Part shown: positions 38,201-45,353 of the stretch, in pieces | How positions within the stretch are numbered: position 1 is the first letter of the stretch | How the letters are laid out: every line of letters begins with the position of its first letter | Assembly (NCBI GenBank): GCA_041662485.1 | Contig: JBAZSJ010000007.1 | Coordinates: 80,177 to 144,176 of the forward strand | Reading direction: 5' to 3' | Source: Rariglobus sp041662485 | GTDB taxonomy: Bacteria > Verrucomicrobiota > Verrucomicrobiia > Opitutales > Opitutaceae | DNA: 64,000 nt | Notes under the pieces: generated by a model | What the model saw: only the letters and a program-made list of their open reading frames with translations | What the model was told of the DNA's origin: nothing | Databases searched by the model: none | Position numbers and translations under genes: made by a program

Positions 38201-39715
38201 CAGTTCACAGCCTCCGCCCCGCTCGCCCCGGCCAAAATCCCGACCGATCTGAAAGCCGGCGTCACCGTCACCGCCCGCCAGGTCACGTTGCCCATGGTGC
38301 CGGCCAACATCCGCATCGGCCCCTCCGCCTTCACACTCGCCGCCGATGTCACCGGGCAAACCGCCACCGGCACCTTCGCCTGGCAACCGTCTTCGCTCGA
38401 TGTCGCGCCCTGGATCAGCGGCGCGCCCAGCGTCAGCGCCACCTACACCGCCACCCCTCAGACCATCGATCTCCATGCGCAGACATCCCTCGACGCCACT
38501 GTCATGGATGTTCCTCCACTCGCCTGGCGCAAAGCCGTCGGCCTCCCCGCAAAAATCTTCACGGATGCCCGCTTCACTCTGCCCACGCCGACCGCCGCCG
38601 GCCACATCGCCGCCACCGTCACCACCGAGGGGTTGATCATCTCGCCGCTGAGCACCCGCGCCGAGGTCGCTCTCAGCGACGACAAACATCCGCCCCTCAA
38701 CCTCCTGCCCGGCATCGCCAGTCTCCAACTGCGCGACACCCGCTTCGGCCTCAGTTCGCTCGATCTCGATGCCACCCGCGCCCCCGACGGAGCCACCCGG
38801 CTCGCCCTGCGTTCACCCTTGATCGATCTCTCTGCATGGATCACCCGGTTTTCCGACGCCATCATCGCCTGGAACAAGGCCCAAGTTCCTCCGCCCGTCA
38901 CCACTCCCGCAACCGTCGTCGTAAAACCCGCGCCCGCTCCGCCGTCGCCACCCGCCGCCACCGCGATTCCCCTCCTCGATCTGCCCGCGCTCGACATCCA
39001 GGCGGACATCGCCCGCATCGCCCTCACGCCCGCCAGCGACCTCACCCGCGTCTCGCTCGCCGCCACCCTCCGCGACGGCCTGCCCGCCAGCCTGAAACTC
39101 ACCGCCAGCGCCGACGAAAAAACCACCCTCGATCTCCAGCTCGACCCCGCCGCCGGCCGCGATCCCTGGCATTGCAACCTCGTCAATCTCACCGGCTGGC
39201 TCCGCGCCGCCGCCGCTCCGCTGCCCCTGCTGACCTCCGGCCCGCTTCCCGCCGACTCTCCGCTGGAAACCCTACGCACCCTGCCCGCCACCTTCGTGAG
39301 CGGCGACATCTCACTTCAGGGCACCGCCGACTGGCGCGACCTCAAGAACACCGTCGACGGCAGCTTCCACATCGACCGCCTCGCGCTCGAAAACGAGGTG
39401 AAGTTCCTCAGCAAGATCGCCGCCCTCGTCAAAAAACGCGTCATCCTCCACGTGCCCTTCAAGGTCTTCGACGTGCCGTCCTTCACCGCCTCCCCGACCT
39501 CCGTTTCCCTAAAGAAAATGCGCATCGAGGGTCCGCTCACGCTCACCTCCGAACACCTCGACCTCGATCTCGTGAAAAGCGAAATCGACATGAGCGGCAA
39601 AGTGCTCGGCATCGGCTTCGATGTCGCGGGCCCCCTCGCGGACCCGCGCTTTTTCCTCACCGAGAAAAACCTGCTGTTCAAGGGCGTGACCACGCAGGAC
39701 GACTTCGACTTCTAA
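35243..39715 (+). CDS. AsmA/TamB-like envelope protein (1490 aa)
   Basis: One N-terminal membrane anchor (RAGLAALVLAFLTLLWPGW), then over 1400 residues of repeated amphipathic beta strands rich in Asp, Ala and Leu. The C-terminal part (VKFLSKIAALVKKRVILHVP, then MRIEGPLTLTSEHLDLDLVK and DMSGKVLGIGFDVAGPLADP) resembles the AsmA C-terminal region. AsmA-like proteins form hydrophobic grooves thought to bridge inner and outer membranes for phospholipid transport. A Pro/Ala linker lies near 1240. ATG 35243 is chosen over TTG 35189 because the anchor follows it at normal distance. Confidence 0.8.
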   Translation: MDAIQNTKGEPVPCRKIVRLWRFFVRAGLAALVLAFLTLLWPGWPLHPLATLASWRARSQGLELHVRSPWLRLHTDLTLSLNVKSVRVGDPANRDALALENLSVSWRLYDLIRARWSPESIRLDEAAATLRADADRRLQFIALPSAPAGAPASAFTPADLPANLLPREGRAFNLTIARTRLSLPAGLPVAKVTTGPVALTLGQHRAGYLDFAGSLDLKVDDRPGAAQFEGQLALARDWLGRLKATLNAAPGADAPATRIAFDAARADATKPASVSLRINDCAPGDWLALLKRADLPKITGRFDAEFEATGDPVRRHLDAASVRINTGAFTLAHPALLVRPLAVTPVRLAFRTEDNGDRGTLDPFAAQAGPLALNCSGMTWSSKGATVSGNGNLQLGAVPLSALLEWLPPAVLAKLPLTATEASEIGLAATTVTLAATGERTAAPPRLRVSTRTGLTLNQETVAIESEAGFDPATKKFNVQVALPDFVQARWQLALLRRFPVPELAAPLRAEFSVNGRWPATLDDARWRIVAGEGHVIPRGPSLRWLARPFPITSFALSGRLDNDQKKLAVDQLDFVSGRAHLAFERTELQSPQALITTSGAAPATARFALKLEHWYAADFIPLLGSELQSMVAPAADDLAQIGLERLETGAELSFARLPWIDPTLTALNGTQSAVFRIGEERLPVDAVWKFDPATRRIAATVHLEGLRPDRLKLASLKTAPVPPSVLDLAFAVNLDVSANPYAQSLDLMNLKADLRVQADGGRIKANPYLAADLPVKHLALAASARILPLRLDHLKAEADFGGPTLVIDDARLDLGDGGRGGVRLSLRELPLDWALARVPAAWIPAPLKDARVRGRLAKLDLNAGFPSPTAKETKPLPDVLTIAMDLRDLALRLDNRPELTLPRLDVSGDLRQFDIRIDRASTDGINLVNFTANVTTPMSPARQAKAAGTVETDLARVPALLAAAKPWVTIPAGVDLAGLGGQATLQFTASAPLAPAKIPTDLKAGVTVTARQVTLPMVPANIRIGPSAFTLAADVTGQTATGTFAWQPSSLDVAPWISGAPSVSATYTATPQTIDLHAQTSLDATVMDVPPLAWRKAVGLPAKIFTDARFTLPTPTAAGHIAATVTTEGLIISPLSTRAEVALSDDKHPPLNLLPGIASLQLRDTRFGLSSLDLDATRAPDGATRLALRSPLIDLSAWITRFSDAIIAWNKAQVPPPVTTPATVVVKPAPAPPSPPAATAIPLLDLPALDIQADIARIALTPASDLTRVSLAATLRDGLPASLKLTASADEKTTLDLQLDPAAGRDPWHCNLVNLTGWLRAAAAPLPLLTSGPLPADSPLETLRTLPATFVSGDISLQGTADWRDLKNTVDGSFHIDRLALENEVKFLSKIAALVKKRVILHVPFKVFDVPSFTASPTSVSLKKMRIEGPLTLTSEHLDLDLVKSEIDMSGKVLGIGFDVAGPLADPRFFLTEKNLLFKGVTTQDDFDF

Positions 39716-39767
39716 TCACCGCCTTAGGAGCAGTTTCAGTAAAACCATAGCCACTGATCGGCTGCGC

Positions 39768-39844
39768 GGAGGACGGACCTCCTGGTCCGTCCTGATGATT
39801 GTTCGAGTGAGGCCACCGGGATCGGACCGGGAGGTCCGACCTCC
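39768..39844. repeat. Intergenic doublet H1, GGACGGACCTCCTGGTCCGTCC
   Basis: Two hairpins: GGACGGACC/GGTCCGTCC and GGATCGGACC/GGTCCGACC-type, separated by TGATGATTGTTCGAG. An inverted copy with the same spacer words lies at 63830-63897 beside an IS110 fragment. It lacks GTAG ends. Confidence 0.7.
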
Positions 39845-39865
39845 TTTCACGCCGGAGCCACGTCC

Positions 39866-40627
39866 TCAGAAATACCCGCCCTTTTCCTTGATCTGGTGGA
39901 TCGTATCACCCGCGGCCACCCACGAGAAAATCTTCTTTTCGTTGGCCTTGATCTCCTCGGCGCGCACGAGAACTTCGTAGGCGATGTCGCGGGGAATCAC
40001 CACGACGCCGTCGATGTCGCCGAGCACCACGTCGCCCGGGCGGATGACCACGTCGCCGATCTTGATCGGGATCTGGTAGTGCGTGATGAGGCAGCGCCCG
40101 AGCGAGCCGTTCGGGATGCGGTGCTTGTAGAACACCGGAAAATCCTTCTCCAAAATCTGGTGCGTGTCACGGATGCCGCCGTCGATCACCGCGCCCTTCA
40201 CGCCGAGCCCCACCGCCGTGGCCGTCATGACACCGCCCCAGAGCGTCGCCTTCTCGTCGTTGGACGTGTCCCACACGACCATCGAGTCGGCGGGCAGCTC
40301 CGTGAGCATCTGAGTGCGGAACGTCATCTCGCCCGTGATTTTCACATTGGGCGCGCTCTTCACGGTGAAGGCCAGCCCCGCGACCGTGCGCTCGGGGCGA
40401 AGCGGCTTCATGTGGCCGGGCAGCGCCTGGTCGAGCAGCGCGTGCTCGCGCAGCACGTCGCTGATCGCTCCGGTGTAGAGCTGCTCGTAACGCGACAGCA
40501 TCTCCTTCACGGGAACGGGAAATTCCTTGGTCGAGATCGTCTCGCGCGCGGCGATGAGTTTCTCGAGGTTCATCATGCCCACTTCTTTTTTGTAGGCTTC
40601 GATATCGGCATTCAGGTTCTTGGTCAT
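39866..40627 (-). CDS. RraA-family protein, putative aldolase or lyase (253 aa)
   Basis: RraA/HMG-aldolase fold: YTGAISDVL, GGVMTATAVGLGVKGAVIDG then GIRDT (metal and substrate-binding loop), and GDVVLGDIDGVVVIP. Members include 4-hydroxy-4-methyl-2-oxoglutarate aldolases, sugar-acid lyases and RNase E regulator RraA. Here it is the last gene of the IclR-uxuA-GH113-SDR run, so a role on a 2-keto sugar acid is more likely than RNase control; this is inferred. A perfect palindrome separates it from the SDR gene. Confidence 0.85.
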   Translation of the reverse strand: MTKNLNADIEAYKKEVGMMNLEKLIAARETISTKEFPVPVKEMLSRYEQLYTGAISDVLREHALLDQALPGHMKPLRPERTVAGLAFTVKSAPNVKITGEMTFRTQMLTELPADSMVVWDTSNDEKATLWGGVMTATAVGLGVKGAVIDGGIRDTHQILEKDFPVFYKHRIPNGSLGRCLITHYQIPIKIGDVVIRPGDVVLGDIDGVVVIPRDIAYEVLVRAEEIKANEKKIFSWVAAGDTIHQIKEKGGYF

Positions 40628-40647
40628 AAAAAGATGTTTTTTTGCTG

Positions 40648-40682
40648 CGATCCAAAGTAACCCAATAGGTTACTTTGGATCG
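40648..40682. repeat. Perfect palindrome, CGATCCAAAGTAACC arms
   Basis: 15-bp arms (40648-40662, 40668-40682) around CAATA, between the SDR and RraA-like genes. It shares the core CAAAGTAACC...GGTTACTTTG with 56307-56343. No T tract follows, so a standard terminator is unlikely. Confidence 0.75.
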
Positions 40683-40696
40683 TGGTGCTAAGGCTC

Positions 40697-41479
40697 TCAG
40701 AGACCCAATCCGCCGTCGACGAACAGCGTCTGGCCCGTGATGTAGCGGCCGGCTTCGGAGCACAGGAGCAGCGCGGCGCCCGCGCAGTCCGTGCTCTCGC
40801 CAAAATAACCCGCGGGAATTGCCGTGCGGACTTTCTCCGCGTAAACGGCGTCGGACAGCGCGACGCTGTTGCGGTCGGTCTGGATGACGCCCGGCGCGAG
40901 GTTGTTGATGGTGACGCCGTCCGGCGCGAGCTGACGCGCCAGTCCCAGCACGAGGCCGGTCTGCGCATGCTTCAGCGAGGAATATACCAGCATCTGGGGA
41001 TGCGGCTTCACCTCCTGCACGCTGCCGAGCGTGAGGATGCGCCCCCACTTCCGCGCGGTCATGCCAGGGGCCGCGAGCTGGAGCAGTTCGAGGCTGCTGC
41101 GGTAGTTGACCGCGAAGTGTTGCTCGATGTCGGCGCGGGTGAACTCAAGCCACGGTTTCCGCGTCTGCATGGACGCGTTGAGCACGAGGATGTCGATGCC
41201 GCCGAGCAGCGCGACCGCACCGTCGTAGATGCGCCGCGCGCCATCGTCGGCTCCGAGATCGGCCTGCACGACGCCCGTGCGAACCCCCAGCGCGGCGATC
41301 CGCGCGGACACGGCCTTCGCATGCTCCTGATCGCCGACACAATGAACCGCCACGTCGGCCCCGGCCTCGGCGAGCGCCGTGGCGATGGCGGCACCGATGC
41401 CGCGCGACGAGCCGGTGACGAGGGCGCGGCGTCCGTTGAGACGAAACGCGGCGAGAGCGGAGGAAGATGAATTGCTCAT
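40697..41479 (-). CDS. Short-chain dehydrogenase/reductase (260 aa)
   Basis: Classical SDR: cofactor motif TGSSRGIG at about 22-29, NASM replacing the usual NAG, catalytic Ser in LGSVQE, and YSSLKHAQ with the Tyr-x3-Lys pair. The C-terminus AGRYITGQTLFVDGGLGL is typical of FabG-like sugar or polyol dehydrogenases. Sitting between GH113-like and RraA-like genes downstream of uxuA, it may act as a fructuronate/mannonate or keto-sugar-acid reductase. Substrate unproven. Confidence 0.9.
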   Translation of the reverse strand: MSNSSSSALAAFRLNGRRALVTGSSRGIGAAIATALAEAGADVAVHCVGDQEHAKAVSARIAALGVRTGVVQADLGADDGARRIYDGAVALLGGIDILVLNASMQTRKPWLEFTRADIEQHFAVNYRSSLELLQLAAPGMTARKWGRILTLGSVQEVKPHPQMLVYSSLKHAQTGLVLGLARQLAPDGVTINNLAPGVIQTDRNSVALSDAVYAEKVRTAIPAGYFGESTDCAGAALLLCSEAGRYITGQTLFVDGGLGL

Positions 41480-41510
41480 GGGATGATCGGAGTTGTCGGA
41501 AGCGTGAAAG

Positions 41511-42557
41511 TCAGCGGACGGCAGAACGGGTAAACCAGCGTTTCATCACCTCGGCGGCGGGTTTGCCCGCGAGCGTGAAGCCACAATCTCCCGCCGGATC
41601 GGTGTGGTAATGCGGACGGTTCTGCTGCTCGTCCCACTTCCACCAGTAAAGGCCCAGCCACCACGGCTCCTCCCAGAAAAGCGTGCACATCGCCTCCAGG
41701 AAATTGCTTTGTTCCTGCGGAGCGTAGGCGCCGCTGGTGCGGTATTCGCTCGGAGCCATCGCGGCGCCCGCCACCGAACGGCAGCCCGTCTCGCCGAAGA
41801 TGACCGGCAGGCCACCGAGTTTTTCCGAGGCGCGGCGCAGAATGGCGACTGTCGGCCGGAGCTTGGCAACCATCTCCTCGACGGTCGCGCCGGGTTTGTC
41901 GGCGGCGGCCGAGTAGTAGCTGATGCAGACCGCATCGAGAGTATTGAGCCACGCGGGCGGCTCCGCGAGTTCAAGCAACGTGGGCGGCTGCGCATCGTAG
42001 ACCACCGGTCCGGAATACACCTCGCGCGCGGTGGCGACCACCTTCGCCCAGCGGGCGTTGTTGCGCGCCTGCTCGGCCGCGTAGAGTTCGCAACCGATGC
42101 AATACGCCTCGCAGCCAGTGCGCTCCGCAAGCCTTCCATAGTGCGCGACGCTCAGGCGCAGGCTCTCGAACCACGGCTCCCAGTAGTTCACCGTGCGTCC
42201 CTGGATCTGCTGGTCGCCGTCGGGAAAATTGATGCCGCCCCGCCATGCGCTGTCATGGCACTCGACCATGGGCTTGAGCATGACCTTGATGCCACGCGCA
42301 CGAAAACGCGCGATGATCGCCTCCAACTCGTGGTCGGCCGGCGTAAACTCGAAATCCTGATAAAGCCGCGTGCTGGAAAACGTGTCCTGCATGACGCTCG
42401 CCATCAGCGCGACCCAGGTGATGCCCAGCTCCGCCATGCGGTCCACCTGAGCGAACGCCTCGGGCGTGCCGAAGTAGCCGCGCTTGGCGAGATAGCCAAA
42501 ATTCATGCCCTTGTGCAGTTCGCGCAGGGCGGGGAAACGGGATTGGGGTGCGGTCAT
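41511..42557 (-). CDS. GH113-like clan GH-A glycosidase, no signal peptide (348 aa)
   Basis: TIM-barrel hydrolase starting HKGMNFGYLAKRGYFG. The likely acid/base is Glu157 in CIGCELYA and the likely nucleophile Glu256 in VIFGETGCRS; the barrel ends with WWLGLYWWKWDEQ. This order matches GH113 beta-mannanases (iGtEl and EiGy motifs), though the family call is by pattern. No signal peptide is seen, so it probably works on imported oligosaccharides. It lies 14 bases after uxuA. ATG 42557 is used because the longer frame to 42899 is inside uxuA. Confidence 0.75.
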   Translation of the reverse strand: MTAPQSRFPALRELHKGMNFGYLAKRGYFGTPEAFAQVDRMAELGITWVALMASVMQDTFSSTRLYQDFEFTPADHELEAIIARFRARGIKVMLKPMVECHDSAWRGGINFPDGDQQIQGRTVNYWEPWFESLRLSVAHYGRLAERTGCEAYCIGCELYAAEQARNNARWAKVVATAREVYSGPVVYDAQPPTLLELAEPPAWLNTLDAVCISYYSAAADKPGATVEEMVAKLRPTVAILRRASEKLGGLPVIFGETGCRSVAGAAMAPSEYRTSGAYAPQEQSNFLEAMCTLFWEEPWWLGLYWWKWDEQQNRPHYHTDPAGDCGFTLAGKPAAEVMKRWFTRSAVR

Positions 42558-42571
42558 GGTGGAAGCGGGGT

Positions 42572-43540
42572 TCAGATGTAAGAAATACGGTGGGCGTCGA
42601 GGATGCCCTTCATGTAGCCGACGGCAAAAAGACGCCCGAGCTGCGCGTAGCCGTGCGGGAGATGCTCCTCCCCCGCCATCGAGGGAACGTGATCGGCGCG
42701 GATCGGCCCGCGAAAGCCGAGGTCGGCGTAGAGTTTCAGCATCGCCGCCATGTCGGTCGGCCCGTTGTCGTGAAACGTCTCGGTGAAATCCTCGCGCGTC
42801 CCCTCCACATCGCGGAAGTGGACGAACACGATGCGGCCGGCGAAACGCCGCGCGCTGGCCGCGATGTCCTCGCCCATCGCCAAAAAATTCGCCTGGCAAT
42901 AAGTGATGCCGTGGCTTGGCGAATCACTCAGCGCCATCGCCCGCGCAAACGCGTCGGCCGTCGTGAAAATCCGCCCGACTCCGCGCAGCGGCGAAAGCGG
43001 CGGATCGTCCGGATGCAGCCCCATCTTCACTCCGGCCGCCTCGGCGACGGGTAGCACGCGGGTGATGAAATACTCGTAGTTCTCCCAAAGCTTTTCCTCG
43101 GTGACGCGCAGCTCCGGCGCGACCGGCGCGGGATCCACGGCGGATGCGCGGAAGCGGTTGGTCACGGCGCCGCCGCGCGCGGGAACGTGCGGGTCGGTTC
43201 GATACCAGCCGATCGTCGCCATGAAGTTGTAGCAGAGCAGGCCGATCCCGAGCGCGCCCATGTTGCGGAGCATCGTCTGGTAGCGCGCGATGTCCGCATC
43301 GCGGCCGGGCAGGCCGAGCTTGATGCGTTGCATGTCGAACTCGTCACCTTCGAGCCCGATCAGCTTGAAACCGCCCTCGGCAAACCGGTCGCGGATCGTG
43401 CGCAGCGTATCGAGGTCGTCGGGTGCGTTAAGCCCCGTGAGCTCCGGCGCGCATTTGCAGATCGCGTGGGTCACGCCGACCTGGCGGGCCAGCAGCCAGG
43501 AACGGTCGGGGGTGGCGGGGAGGAAATCGACGAGGATCAT
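42572..43540 (-). CDS. uxuA: Mannonate dehydratase (322 aa)
   Basis: Dehydrates D-mannonate to 2-keto-3-deoxygluconate in glucuronate/alginate-type uronate breakdown. UxuA landmarks: IGLLCYNFMATIGWYRT, KMGLHPDDPP (metal-binding His), HGITYCQANF, VFVHFRDVEG and the C-terminal GYAQLGRLFAVGYMKGI. Shorter than the E. coli protein (394) but near Gram-positive forms. Its ATG overlaps the IclR stop by four bases, so regulator and enzyme are translated together. No uxaC or KDG kinase is in the window. Confidence 0.92.
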   Translation of the reverse strand: MILVDFLPATPDRSWLLARQVGVTHAICKCAPELTGLNAPDDLDTLRTIRDRFAEGGFKLIGLEGDEFDMQRIKLGLPGRDADIARYQTMLRNMGALGIGLLCYNFMATIGWYRTDPHVPARGGAVTNRFRASAVDPAPVAPELRVTEEKLWENYEYFITRVLPVAEAAGVKMGLHPDDPPLSPLRGVGRIFTTADAFARAMALSDSPSHGITYCQANFLAMGEDIAASARRFAGRIVFVHFRDVEGTREDFTETFHDNGPTDMAAMLKLYADLGFRGPIRADHVPSMAGEEHLPHGYAQLGRLFAVGYMKGILDAHRISYI

Positions 43541-44304
43541 GCGGCGGAAAAAAGCGGTGCGCCTTGCAACGCCTGCGAACAGGCGGTGGCCGCCGCGACC
43601 AGGGCCTTGGTGTGGGCCTTGTTGCTGCGACCCTCGAAATCATGCACGAAGCCCACCACGGTGAAAGCACCGACAATGCCTCCCGTCCGGTCCCGCACCG
43701 GGGCCGACAAGGCGTGGACGCTGGGCTGATAGCCGCCGAAATCCGCGCATACGCCCGCGCGCCGGCAATCCGCCGCGCGCTTGCCCACGTCGGCCGGCGT
43801 CTGGTGTTCCCAGCACTCCTTCGGCGCCTCCGCGAGCAACCGGCGGTAGTCGGCGGCGGGCAGTTCGCTCAGCAACACCGCGCCGGAGGAACCGAGCACC
43901 AAGTGAAAAGCCGCGCCCACGCGCACGGCGACGGCGGTCTCTCGGGGAGACTCCGCGCGCACCAGCGTCACCGCCTGCTCGCCCTGCCGCACGGACAGTT
44001 TTGCGGCCAGTCCGGTGTCCGCCGCCAGTCGCGCCAGAAACGGACGCGCCGTCTCGATCAACAATTCGTGCCGCGCGAGCGGCTGGAGCAGCGGCAGCAG
44101 CCCGAAGGAGAGTTCATGCCGCCCGCCCGCGGCCGGACGCACCCAGTCCTCGGCGAGCAACGTCTGCAGGATGCGGTAGACGGTGGACGGCGAGATCCCG
44201 AGCGCATGGGCCAGCCCCTTGGTCGTCGTCTCGCTGCGCCCGCCGGCAATGGCCCGCAGCACGGCGATGGATTTCTCAAGGACGGGAATGGTATGCGCAG
44301 GCAT
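43537..44304 (-). CDS. IclR-family regulator, probable KdgR-like (255 aa)
   Basis: An N-terminal winged helix (TKGLAHALGISPSTVYRILQ) and the IclR effector domain (TGLAAKLSVRQGEQAVTLVR, VHALSAPVRDRTGGIVGAFT). It heads a run with uxuA, a GH113-like hydrolase, an SDR and an RraA-like enzyme. A palindrome 58-79 bases upstream of its ATG reads TGAAA-N6-GTTCA on the minus strand, very close to the enterobacterial KdgR box TGAAA-N6-TTTCA. I infer a KdgR-like repressor of uronate genes that responds to a keto-deoxy sugar acid. Confidence 0.88.
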   Translation of the reverse strand: MPAHTIPVLEKSIAVLRAIAGGRSETTTKGLAHALGISPSTVYRILQTLLAEDWVRPAAGGRHELSFGLLPLLQPLARHELLIETARPFLARLAADTGLAAKLSVRQGEQAVTLVRAESPRETAVAVRVGAAFHLVLGSSGAVLLSELPAADYRRLLAEAPKECWEHQTPADVGKRAADCRRAGVCADFGGYQPSVHALSAPVRDRTGGIVGAFTVVGFVHDFEGRSNKAHTKALVAAATACSQALQGAPLFSAA

Positions 44305-44361
44305 GGAGGCAACGGGGATCGCCGCCCATCCTGCCGGTTATCCGTCCGCGCTCAAGTTTTG

Positions 44362-44383
44362 TAATGAACTCATTTTTTCATTA
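44362..44383. promoter_or_regulatory. KdgR-like operator upstream of iclR-uxuA operon
   Basis: TAATGAA (44362-44368) and TTCATTA (44377-44383) form an inverted repeat. On the minus strand it reads TAATGAAAAAATGAGTTCAT, one mismatch from a TGAAA-N6-TTTCA site. It lies in the promoter region of the IclR-type gene. Confidence 0.6.
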
Positions 44384-44439
44384 GAGAATTAGCGAACACC
44401 CCCGGAGGAAGTTCCGGGGCGCGTTGCCGTTTTTCCGGC

Positions 44440-44495
44440 GTAGCGGCGAGCGCCAGCGAGCCGACGGGCCTCCACTCGCTGGCGCTCGCGGCCAC
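44440..44495. repeat. REP-like element, second copy of GTAGCGGCGAGCGCCAGCGAG
   Basis: The same palindrome as 26070-26124: CGCCAGCGAG pairs with CTCGCTGGCG, head GTAGCGGC, tail GCGGCCAC. It lies between the eutC end (44547) and the IclR promoter (44383), in a 240-base intergenic stretch. Confidence 0.75.
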
Positions 44496-44546
44496 AACCC
44501 CAAGCCAAGGCAAGCTTCGCGGTATTGGACCCATACCGAATAAAAC

Positions 44547-45353
44547 CTACCCTTGCAGCTCGCCGGTCGACTGCGTGTCTTTCAGCGCCACGCCGCTCAC
44601 GCCGAGACGGGCGCTCTCCACCAGCAGATGCGCCAGCTTGCGTGCGGCGGCGGCGGGCGGGAGTCCTTCGGGGCGGATGTTCGACACGCAGTTGCGGTCG
44701 GCATCGGTGCAGGAGGCGCGCGGATGATGCGTGAGATAAGCCCCGAGGCTGTCGGGCATCCCCAGCCCCGGACGCTCGCCAAGCAACATCAGCGCGTGGC
44801 GGGCGCCGAGCAGTTCGCCGACTTCGTCCTGCAGCTTCACGCGGCCGAACGGCGCGAGCAGGATCGGGTAAAGTGTCCATCCGGAGGCGGACAGATGACC
44901 GGAAAGGAGCTCGATGGTTTCGACCGCGTGGCGCTCGGCAGCCTGGGCGGCGAGGCCGTCGGAAACAAGGATCACGAGGTCGCGCGCCCCCCAACCGGCC
45001 GAGAGCCGCGCGAGGTCGGCGCGCGCGGCGTCGGCGAGGCGTCGACCGAGATCGGGACGGACAAGGTAGGTTCTTTTATCGGAAACGGCGGTGGCGATCG
45101 AACGGGTCTCGAAGCCCTTCTCCGCGAGACGCGCGGCGAGGCCATCAAGGTCAAACGGGGCCATCACCGCATCCCGCGCGCGGGCGTGCGAGAGGCGGAA
45201 ATCGAGCACCGACGCCATGCGTTGGCTGCCGCCGGTGCGGCCGAGCGCGATGCGGGCCGCCGTGTAGCGCCGCAAGCCCAACCACGGATCGCGGCCTTCG
45301 TCGGCGGCGGGCGCGGCAACAACCGGAAGTTGATTGTCAGGAGAGTCGGCCAT
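44547..45353 (-). CDS. eutC: Ethanolamine ammonia-lyase small subunit (268 aa)
   Basis: Light chain of the adenosylcobalamin enzyme that converts ethanolamine to acetaldehyde and ammonia. EutC features: RYTAARIALGRTGG, DFRLSHARARDAVM, YLVRPDLGRRL, ILVSDGLAAQAAERHA, GERPGLGMPDSLGAYLTH and the C-terminal DRNCVSNIRPEGLP. It overlaps the eutB end by 17 bases, so the subunits are translated together. It is the last gene of the 10-gene operon. No eutA reactivase, eutE or shell-protein genes are present. Confidence 0.95.
   Translation of the reverse strand: MADSPDNQLPVVAAPAADEGRDPWLGLRRYTAARIALGRTGGSQRMASVLDFRLSHARARDAVMAPFDLDGLAARLAEKGFETRSIATAVSDKRTYLVRPDLGRRLADAARADLARLSAGWGARDLVILVSDGLAAQAAERHAVETIELLSGHLSASGWTLYPILLAPFGRVKLQDEVGELLGARHALMLLGERPGLGMPDSLGAYLTHHPRASCTDADRNCVSNIRPEGLPPAAAARKLAHLLVESARLGVSGVALKDTQSTGELQG

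Noticed and set aside
35417..38728. 1103-residue open frame on the minus strand
   Set aside because: Antisense to the AsmA/TamB-like gene; low-complexity Gly/Glu/Val sequence produced by high GC in the third codon position.
40648..40682. Rho-independent terminator
   Set aside because: The stem is perfect but no T run follows on either strand; on the minus strand it is followed by A-rich sequence.
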